Made by a program: the position numbers and the translations under genes. The notes beneath the pieces were generated by a model. That model saw only the letters and a program-made list of their open reading frames with translations. It was not told the DNA's origin and ran no database searches. Of a DNA stretch of 64,000 bases, positions 42,931 through 51,899 are shown piece by piece. This DNA is from Hetaerina americana (lineage: Eukaryota; Arthropoda; Insecta; Odonata; Calopterygidae), in the NCBI GenBank assembly GCA_022747635.1, contig JAKTNV010000018.1, positions 1,090,001-1,154,000 of the forward strand, read 5' to 3'. Within the stretch, counting starts at the first letter, position 1. Every line of letters starts with the position of its first letter.

Positions 42931-44264
42931 CGAGGGTCATCCGGAAAGTAGTACCCGTTCGTGCCGCATGAAGTGCGGACGACGCGAGTAGCCGCTGGAC
43001 GAGGTCAGATAGCTTCAGTGGCTTGTCTGCCTTCTCTGAGCCAAGTTGCGTGACGCTAGCATTGCCTGTGTTGTTTCTGTGATTGTTTACAATGTTTAAA
43101 AAAATTGAGAACGCCGCCAGTTGTGAAGTGAGGGCAGTGATTAAATTCCTCAATGCAAGAAACGTTCGCCCATGTGATATTCATCGCCAATTAAAGGAGG
43201 TGTATGGAGACAATGTAATGGACGAGTCGTCTGTTCGGCGGTGGTGTCGCAACTTCAACATGGGGAGGGGGAACACACACGACGATGAGCGTTCGGGGAG
43301 ACCGTCTGTCATTACAGACCAACTGGTGAGCTCAGTTGACGAATTCGTGAGGAACGATCGGCGCGTCACAATTGATGACATCTGTGAGCATTTTCCCAAT
43401 GTTTCTCGAACAATTGTTCATGAAATTGTTAAACACCATCTGCATTATGCGAAAATTTGTGCAAGATGGGTCCCTCGCAAGCTTACAGATGAGCACAAAA
43501 CCAAGCGTATGGCTGCAGCACTGACGTTTTTGGGACGTTATTCTGATGAAGGAGACTCTTTCTTGACTCGCATAATTACTGGTGACGAAACATGGGTTTG
43601 TTATGCATCACCTGAGAGTAAACGACAGTCAATGGAGTGGCATCATGCTCATTCACCAAACAAACCAAAAAAATTCAAGACAGTTCTGTCCACCAGGAAA
43701 CTCATGGCAACCATTTTCTGGGATCGACGAGGTGTATTGCTTATTGATTTTATGGCCCGTGGAGACACTATTAATGCCAATGCGTATTGTGAAACATTAA
43801 AGAAATTACGGCGGGCAATACAAAATCGGCGGCGAGGTCTATTGTCTACTGGTGTCATTCTCGTTCATGACAATGCCAGGCCTCATGCAGCTGGGATAAC
43901 ACAAAAACTTTTGCAGCAATTCAAATGGGAAACTTTCGACCATCCACCGTATAGCCCGGACTTGGCCCCTTCAGATTTTCATCTCTTTACAAAGCTTAAA
44001 GACTTTTTGGCAGGAAAAAGATTTGACAGCGATGAAGAACTTAAAGAAGGAGTGACCCTGTATCTCAATGAGCTGGCGGCGAAGGACTATGCAGCAGGAA
44101 TACAGAAACTTGTCACACGTTATGACAAATGCCTTAATTTGCTTGGAGATTATGTTGAGAAGTAGTTTAAAGTATCCTCTTTCAAATAAAATTTTTTATG
44201 TTTATTAATATTTACTTTTGTGTCTTTATTTCACGAACGGGTACTACTTTCCGGATGACCCTCG
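42931..44264 (+). mobile_element. Complete mariner transposon, 1334 bp
   Basis: Terminal inverted repeats cgagggtcatccggaaagta... (42931) and its reverse complement ending at 44264 match over about 33 bp without visible mismatch. They enclose one long open reading frame and a polyadenylation signal (aataaa, 44185). TA lies on both sides, as expected for mariner. More unusually, a 17-bp sequence tacatattttatatata abuts both ends (42914-42930 and 44265-44281). Ends, frame and catalytic residues are all intact, so it may be active or recently active. Confidence 0.93.
43092..44165 (+). CDS. mariner transposase, apparently intact
   Basis: 357 residues from the ATG at 43092, slightly longer than the ~345 usual for mariner. 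It is a cut-and-paste DNA transposase acting on the terminal repeats. N-terminal helix-turn-helix region at about residues 1-105, with RRWCRNF near 50 and the GRP linker (ERSGRPS) near 68-72. WVPRKLT, the usual WVPHxLT motif, is near 126-132. The catalytic triad is complete: Asp165 in GDETWV, Asp260 in HDNARPH, and Asp295 in YSPDLAPSDFHLF, 34 residues after the second, i.e. D,D34D. No stop or frameshift. The same family is often annotated as SETMAR-like in insects. Single-exon, with no sign of host recruitment. Confidence 0.93.
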   Translation: MFKKIENAASCEVRAVIKFLNARNVRPCDIHRQLKEVYGDNVMDESSVRRWCRNFNMGRGNTHDDERSGRPSVITDQLVSSVDEFVRNDRRVTIDDICEHFPNVSRTIVHEIVKHHLHYAKICARWVPRKLTDEHKTKRMAAALTFLGRYSDEGDSFLTRIITGDETWVCYASPESKRQSMEWHHAHSPNKPKKFKTVLSTRKLMATIFWDRRGVLLIDFMARGDTINANAYCETLKKLRRAIQNRRRGLLSTGVILVHDNARPHAAGITQKLLQQFKWETFDHPPYSPDLAPSDFHLFTKLKDFLAGKRFDSDEELKEGVTLYLNELAAKDYAAGIQKLVTRYDKCLNLLGDYVEK

Positions 44265-44327
44265 TACATATTTTATATATACATATAATATATAAATATA
44301 TACATAATATATAAATATATATATAAT

Positions 44328-46232
44328 GGAAGAATATAAATATAAATACAGAATTAGGCAAAATGAAGTACAATGAATTGAACAATAAATTGAGGCGGGC
44401 AACAAATAAAGCAAAAGAAGCATGGTGGAAGACGCAGTGCGAGGATATGGAAAGTCTGCAGAGGAAGGGTGAAATCGGTGCGCTGTACAGCAAAGTTAAA
44501 TCGTTATCGGGAAGTAAGAAAGGAAGAGCTATGCTAACAGTTAGAGATAAGGCGGGTAAGGTAATAGTTGACGCAGGAAAGATCCAAGAGAGATGGAAGG
44601 AGTATATAGAAGAACTGTATGGTAAAGAACTCAGACCAACAAAGTTAGACATTGAAAAAGAAAATGACGTAGAGGAGGACAGCTTAGGTCCAGGCATACT
44701 AGACCATGAGATAGAAAGGGCACTAAGGGAGATGAAACTAAATAAGGCCGTGGGGGTAGATAACATTCCCGTGGAACTTTTAAAATGCTTAGGAAAATGT
44801 GGGAAGAAGAGGCTATATGGGCTGATCCGTAGTATTTATGAGGAGGGAATCTGGCCGGAAGACTTTGTGAGATCAGTTTTAGTTCCTATTCCGAAAAAGG
44901 TAAAGGCCACGTCATGTGAGGACTATAGGACAATTAGTTTGATATCCCACGCAGCTAAAGTTGTTCTCAGGATCATAAACAAAAGGATAGAGAGTAGGGC
45001 AAATGATTACTTAGGGGATGATCAGTTTGGGTTTAGGAAGGGGAGAGGTACGCGTGATGCCATTGCAGTAATGAGATTATTAATCGAGAGGAATATAGAA
45101 CACAACCAGGAGGTATTTGCCTGTTTCGTAGATTTCGAAAAAGCGTTTGATAGGGTGAATTGGGAAAAACTAATGAGTATATTGCAGAAAACAGGAATAG
45201 ATTGGAGGGAAAGGAGGCTAATCCGCAACCTGTACATGTCTCAGACTGCTCAGGTGCGGGTGAGAAACGGGGAGTCAGGATGGGCAGTGTTAGGAAGGGG
45301 TGTGAGGCAGGGTTGCCCATTATCACCGTTGCTGTTCAACCTGTATGCAGAGGATATGATTAAAGAGGCATGGGAAGAACTCGAGGTAGGAATGAAAGTG
45401 GGCGGGGAATTCGTAAAATCAGTTAGGTTTGCTGATGACCAAGCTTTAGTATGTCAGTCAGCCAAGGGGCTGCAAGCATTGCTGAGTGAATTGGAAATTC
45501 AGTGCGACAGGTATGGGATGAGAATCAATATTAAGAAAACAAAGGTTATGCGATTTTCTAGAAAGAAAAAGGCCAAGCTTAACATTAAAATAGGAGGGCA
45601 AAAACTAGAGCAGGTAGAGCATTTACGTATCTCGGTAGTGTTTTGGACCAACACGGTCAAAGTAGTAGGGACGTAAGGAGAAGAATTGCGCTAGGCAAAG
45701 AGGCTTTCACAAGGAGGAGGGAGTTGATGACGGGGACGTTGAGTAAGGATGTTAAGAAAAGACTCGTAAAAACTTTGATATGGAGCGTAGCTATGTATGG
45801 CGCGGAAACGTGGTCATTGAAGCAGGAGGATAGACGTAGACTGGAGGCTTTTGAAATGTGGGTGTGGAGAAGAATGGAGAAGGTGAAATGGACAGAGAAG
45901 AAAACAAATGAGGAAGTACTTGGTATGGTGGGAGAAGAGAGGGGTTTGTTGGGAGAAATCCTGTGGAGGCAGGAAAAGTGGATGAAGGGGGTATTGACCG
46001 GCAGTGGGATGTTGAAGACTGTGATAGAGGGTAGAATGTTGGGCAAAAGAGGAAAGGGAAGGAACAGGATAGGGATGTTGGACGGGATGAAGGGAGGAAG
46101 AAAGTACTCAGAGATGAAGAGGGACCTGATAAAGAGTAGGATGATGGATTTTGTGTTTTGTTAGGAGTAATAAAATATTTGTTTGGTATTTGTGTCCATC
46201 CAAAAACCTACCTTAACCGGTAGATTACCTTA
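44328..46232 (+). pseudogene. RTE-type LINE copy 6, reverse transcriptase nearly intact
   Basis: Best RT of the family, 5'-truncated after the endonuclease. The open frame from 44363 to 45676 (437 codons) holds all polymerase blocks: VPIPKKVKATSCEDYRTISL, DQFGFRKGRGTRDAI, FVDFEKAFDRVN (motif A Asp), GVRQGCPLSPLLFNLYAE and FADD (45428-45439). Loss of about one base near 45622, within EQVEHL, shifts the frame. The C-terminal half continues at 45643-46164 (DQHGQSSRDVRRRIALGKEA to GGRKYSEMKRDL). The 3' tail ctaccttaaccggtag is followed by an A run. It would copy RTE RNA at a target nick. No tRNA priming and no LTR. Confidence 0.93.
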
Positions 46233-46239
46233 AAAAAAA

Positions 46240-46243
46240 AAAT

Positions 46244-46275
<32 letters not shown>

Positions 46276-46287
46276 CGATAGCATTAC

Positions 46288-46365
<78 letters not shown>

Positions 46366-46381
46366 GTAATGCTATCGTATA
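46240..46381. repeat. (TA)n array inside a 110-bp perfect palindrome
   Basis: atacgatagcattacgaata (46273-46292) and its exact reverse complement (46361-46380) flank an uninterrupted TA array. 46272-46381 is therefore a perfect palindrome able to extrude as a cruciform. It lies just after the RTE A-tail. Confidence 0.95.
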
Positions 46382-47270
46382 GATCACGAGAAGTAGTTGG
46401 CGCTTTTCTGTCTTTTTTAAACTGTTCTGAAAATTAATGTATTAAACTTGAGATAAAAACGGGGCGTGCCTTAAATCGAAGGTTTTTTCAAATAGCGAAT
46501 ATTTTTTTCAAGTATACCAAAAACGAAGTCGTCTAGTTGTAATAATCAACCCAATTATGTCAAAGAACTGTGTACTACATCACAAATTTTAAACAAATTA
46601 AGCCAAATGGCGAGAGGAAATTATATTTCAAATTATTTAGCCTAACAATGGGATGGAGTTTCACGCCGGACGTTTGACCACTCATGTGTAACCCGAAACA
46701 TCTCTAGAAACATTGGATTCCCGTCACGCGGTCGGTAAAAGCCCTCCCATTCCCCCGAATTCAATCACGTTCATAGGGGTCGAGACAAAGCACCATTATA
46801 CTCCTTAATCCCAACGCGTCAGAATTTTATAGCAAGGGCCATCTTGTCCCCCAGATCATCAAAGAAGAATCGTAGTGCTCATTCATTCAATCCATTATAG
46901 AAAGCCGTCATTATTAACTCCGGTTGCGTCCTCTGGAGGAGGGACTCTTTCCATTTTTTTTACGAGTACTTCTGTCCTCGGACATCACTGAATGCGTCGA
47001 CCCTCAGTCGAGGTGCAGAGTATATCATTGAGCGGAATGCGAGACTTCCACGAGAATTTCATGTTCTCCAACCGACTGGCACCTTGCTGTCGTCACGAAC
47101 GCATTGCCTAGTTTACGCTTACCTCTTGAGCATGTTCCATGAGTCTAGCTCATAAATACTCACGGGGGAGCTGATCTTTAGATCGGGCTGTGGGAATTAA
47201 CCCGGAAGAGATAAACCGTATGCGTTCCTTAGATAAACCAAAACCTTTTCGTAGCTTCCTGCATAATGAA
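46382..47270. other. Unassigned stretch
   Basis: No feature recognised. Confidence 0.4.
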
Positions 47271-47271
47271 G

Positions 47272-48050
47272 GTACAAGGTGTGATCAAAAAGAGACGGGA
47301 CTGATTTTATTCTGCGCAAACCGTTCAACGGATCGAAACGAGACACAGTGCACCATCTAGAGACACATCTAACGACTAAAACGAGAGGTGTTGCGTTTGT
47401 TTACGTCGAGTCGTTACGCAGCAGCAGCGGTACGTGTCTTAACCTGTTCGTCGCCGCGTGCCACGGTAGTAATGAAGGAGCTAGAGGAACAGCGTGTGTG
47501 CGTGAAATTTTGTTCCAAACTTGGCAAAAGTGGTACGGAGACATTTGAAATGATTCAGCAAGCCTTTGTAAATGAAGCTATGAGTCGACGCCAGTGTTTT
47601 GTACAATCGTTTTAAATTGGCCAGATATTCGACAGATGAACATTCGCGAACGGAACGGCCTCCCACTTCGACAGACCCCAGCCATGTCAAATTGGTGACC
47701 GATTTGGTGCGGGCAAATCGCCGTTTTACTGTTAGGGAGATAGCCCAGGAAGTGAACATTAGTTTTGGATCCCGTCGTACGATATTGACAGACATTTTGG
47801 GCATGACGCGCGTCGCATCAAAATTCGTCCCGCGGTTGCTGACTGATGAACAGAGGCAGAAACGTATGTACATTTGTCAAGAACTCCTGGATCGAGTCAA
47901 TGCCGACCCAGAGTTTCTTAAAACCATCGTAACGGGTGACGAAAACTGGGTTTACGGTTATGATGTTGAGACAAAGGCCCAGTCCTCTCTGTGGAAAGGT
48001 CCTCATTCTCCGCGACCAAAGAAAGCTCGCATGTCCCGGTCTTTGTATGA
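47272..48050 (+). pseudogene. mariner transposase, broken and 3'-truncated
   Basis: Terminal-repeat-like gtgtgatcaaaaagagacgg at 47281. The frame starts MKELEEQRVCVKFCSKLGKS (47472) and reaches EAMSRRQCFVQS. A frameshift near 47605 damages the GRP linker region. It then continues with RANRRFTVREIAQEVNIS, KFVPRLLTDEQRQKRM, CQELLDRVNADPEFLKTIVT and GDENWVYGYD (first catalytic Asp kept), ending around SPRPKKARMSRS. The second and third catalytic Asp regions are absent. It is a different mariner subfamily from the intact copy. Confidence 0.88.
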
Positions 48051-48249
48051 TGGAATGAAGCGTAAATGTATTTGCGTATTTCCGCGTACATTCATATTTT
48101 CCGTCGATGCGAATAAGCCGTAATTTCCCTCTTTAGCTGAAGGGAGAATCTAATTTGAAAGCGATCAAACGGAATGTGTGAGAAAAAGGCGTGCTGCTTA
48201 ATAGGAACTTGCTCCTCAACTCGGTACATACTGCACGGCGTATGATTTC

Positions 48250-50055
48250 CACTTGAACATAACTGTCAAACGTTAACAAAAAATAAATATGTTCCCATAC
48301 TTTCTATACTTACTGTATAAACTTCCAATGTAATTTATCTTCTTTATTAGATCTAGATAGTGACAAGTTATCAATTCTATATTTAACCATGCTTTTGAAG
48401 TCACTTGAAATGTTTTTGAAAGTGTTTTTATTATCCATGAGTTCTTTTGTAGTCTACATCTTTAAATTTAATCTCGCCTTATTTTCGGTTAAAAAAATGG
48501 TCGTTGCAAGATGTATGAATTTTTATTTCCTTTACAGATAAACCGATCTAGCAGTTTTTTAATGCAATCTCCAATTAGAAATTCTCGTCTAGAAGATGTA
48601 CAAGATATTTAAAGATGCTGATTTGGCTTAAGATATTAAATGGGCAAGGATTAATCTTATTAGGCGCGCAATAAAAAGTTCTTATTTTGAGTATTTTTTA
48701 TTCTCCCTAGTGTTTAAGAATTATATACAGGTAATTTGTTTGCTATGCATCACTAATTTATTTTAGTGGACCCATTTTTGAGCTTTGGCAGAATCTCGAG
48801 GGAGTTTTTTCCAAGCTATTTTATACGATAGTTGAAAATAATGCGACATCACTTGCATGTAATTATATTTAACAATGCTTGATAAAATTGGCAATATCAT
48901 CTACACATATCAGGAACTGTACGGACCCTAATTGTGGCCTTGAGACACACAAGTTTCGGTATGCCTAGTAGAATTATGTCTCCCATTTAATGCCACAGTA
49001 GCCTTGCTGTTGTGGACAAAGGAACGAAGCCGTTCTCGGATTCCTATCCTTTCCATCTTCCTCGGAAGAAATGTTTTCCGTATGGAATCGAATGCTTGTC
49101 TAAAATTGATAAATACCGAATTGGCAAATTAGTGCATTCCAGTTTGTACAACCTATGCGATTGCCTGTAATTATAGTTTTGCGCTTTCGTTACACAGAAT
49201 ATCTCATAGTTTTGGTGTTATAATTGCAACTTTTTTGGCATTTCATGTAGTGGTCTTCAACATAGCTCTTAATTGTTTGACATAGCGATGATAGTTCTGT
49301 AATTTAATGATAGTTATTTGTGTCATTTCGCTTACCACCTTTATATTGCTACCTTTAAGGATGGCCGCATAGTGCATTCCTTATTCTTCGTCCACTTTAA
49401 TCCATCTGGATATTAAATATAAGGTACATTTGGTGTTCTCATAATGCTAAAGAGTGTTATATTGTCTATTTTTGGACTCTTCAAAATTAAAACCTGTGAA
49501 ATTCGTTTTTACCTCCTACATAAAGCAGTAAGAAACTGTGTGAATACCTGCAATTAGGCATCCTGGAATTATGGAATTAGCTTTTCCATTGAGGTCATAA
49601 ACTGCTCAATAAACACCTTGCATATTTCATTATCACTCCAGCCCTTGCCTCATTTATGCTATCTCATCATCTTTACTACTTTCTCGTTGTTTATCACTTA
49701 AGGTATTTCTTATCTTTGACTTTATGTTTATGTTATCCTTATATTTAATAAATTGAGAGATATAATATTGTATTTTATGTTACCCCTCTAAGGTTGTCAC
49801 CCCATTTCTTTGATGTATAGAGTCGTTTTTATGTGGTGCAGTAGTTATGCCGGATTTCCACTTCCTAAAGAGTTCATCCTCTTTTATAATTTCTGATTTT
49901 TCGAGCCGATTTAACCAGGGTTTGTAAAACGTGTTTTTATCACTCCCTCTTCTGTTGTGAGCCGTTGAATTGTTATGTGTCCACATGAAGATTTTTAATT
50001 TTTTGTGTAAAATTTTCTTGGATCGTAAAAAGAAAGAAGGGAAAACCAATAAGTA
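48250..50055 (-). pseudogene. Old, decayed Jockey/CR1-like LINE
   Basis: Read on the minus strand, scattered pieces follow the order of a LINE ORF2. First KPWLNRLEKSEIIKEDELFRKW (about 49935-49870; the linker after the endonuclease). Then an FRQAFDSI-like motif A near 49095. Then RIGIRERLRSFVHNSKATVA-like sequence and a VDDIANF (polymerase DD box context) near 48900, with a C-terminal stretch to 48300. Stops and frameshifts occur throughout. Much older than the other LINEs here. Confidence 0.55.
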
Positions 50056-51571
50056 ATTTTTATATTGCTCACGGTCTTAAAGTCATCAAGAATTGTCGAA
50101 GATGATATTTTTTTAAGTTGTTGATTAATATTCATACGTAGTCCAACATGGTTGGTGGTCAGATATTTTTGTATTAATATTTATCAAAGGTAATATTTTT
50201 AATGTGTTTGAATTGAATCGGTTTTATTTCGTCTGGGAAAGCGAACAACAGAGAGTGCGAGAATGTTGGTGTTAGGAGAAAGCAACTGGTGCTGCAACGA
50301 CGCTACCGAAAACTTGAAATTTAAAGAAATTAAATGAATACCTCTCTTATCATTTCCCGGTAGTCATTATCATTATTCGTCTCGTTCGCAAGATAAAAGT
50401 AGTCGATCTCCATTGGCTCGCAGATCTGTTTCCACGGCGCATCATTCGTGATTTGTTTGCGGAATGAGGAATGAGTCAGCTTTAAAGAGACGCATCGTCA
50501 GAGGACAAAGGGAACTCCCCAGGTTTTTTTGTCCGGAAAAAAGATAGTCTTCCGAGTTTGGGATGAGGAAGGAAGGTGCACCAAGGCAAGAGGAAAAATT
50601 CAGTTTAATTAAAGGGAGTCTTACCGATGGAATTCCACGTGAAGGAATTTCAGCTCATTAAAGAAAATGCCGTGATTCTCACCCGGTTGAATTAAAATCT
50701 CAAACTTCAGCGAAAAGTGGGAGGAACATAAGTCGCTTCAAATTCACGCCACCTCCCGTTAATTGAAAGGCCTCTTCCGAAGAATGCAACAAAGGAGCGA
50801 ACAAATTAAAACGGAAGTTTTTTTTAAAGTGTTTGAATTTCCCACCATATTGTGAGTTTAGGAGCAATGGGTTATTATTATTATGGACGAGCTTCGATGA
50901 GTAGAAAATCATTTTTGAGATCTTCTTCCTCGATAACAATTAAAGACTTAGAGAAAGAAAAAAACGTAAATATAACGAGTAATTTTGAATAATAATATGC
51001 TTTCAGTAAAATGATTTTATATTTTGATAATTCATCACCAATAATAAACTATTCATCCGATAAAATGAGTACGAAAGGTTTCGGATTCCAATCCCGTTTG
51101 ACCCTTTGGGGGAGCCAACAAAAGAACCAAATTATAAGATTTCCCCCGACCCACAAGTTTGTCTGTGGCGTGAAGTAGACGGATGGATGGCGGTCCAAGT
51201 AGAGAAACCAAACCTACGTTATACCACGTCAATGAGCATTTAGTTACTTAATTTTCATTATTTACATTCAAAATTAAGTAAAATTGGGTCAATTACCCAT
51301 TTGGGTGGTAAAAGATAAATGTGAAACGTATACTATATTTCTATGTAAAGAGATAAAACGCGATTCTATTTGCACGAACTCAATACAAAAATGAAATCTT
51401 ATGCTCGCGATATCAGGTTGACGAGTAATTTCGTGTCACCTACGAGATATAATAGAGATTCAATACAAAAATCACCCTCTTTTGAGATCTGTCAAATACT
51501 CGAAATTCAATGTTTGTGTTTTGTTATAATAATAGAAACATCGTTGGTGGTCGACTTTTTCGGTATTTTTT
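50056..51571. other. Unassigned AT-rich stretch
   Basis: No feature recognised. Confidence 0.4.
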
Positions 51572-51782
51572 CATAACAGAGTCAAATTCCAAAGAAACTG
51601 CGGGAGATGCCGCAACAGTAACTTTTAACGGAGTCATCCGCTAATGTGCATTTCAATGCAACAATTTCAGATATTTCATTTCAATGCAACAATTTCAGGA
51701 TATTGAGGGATCTGGGTTCGAATCCCAGTCAAGGCGAATGATTTTTACACTCTGAAATTGTTGCATTCATTACAGAGTGTTT
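51572..51782 (+). mobile_element. SINE-A copy 7, core opposed to tail
   Basis: The unit runs from ccaaagaaactgcggg (51589) to gttgcatt (51767). The inverted tail (51589-51648) is followed by the left inverted repeat, duplicated in tandem (catttcaatgcaacaatttc occurs twice, 51647-51699). Then come the 3' half of the tRNA-like core (B box ggttcgaatcc) and the right inverted repeat. cataacagagt at 51572 and cattacagagt at 51768 match at 10 of 11 positions and are the probable target duplication. Confidence 0.8.
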
Positions 51783-51899
51783 AACCGTGCCTGTGTGTAC
51801 ATACGATATATTATAATAATAATAATAATCTTTATTGTTCTGTAGGTCATACATGCGACATAGAACATTGTCAGGCAAGACATCAAAGCGTACATGTTG

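Noticed and set aside
43092..44165. Host SETMAR-like domesticated gene
   Set aside because: The frame lies between perfect mariner terminal repeats with no added domain or intron, so it is the transposon's own gene.
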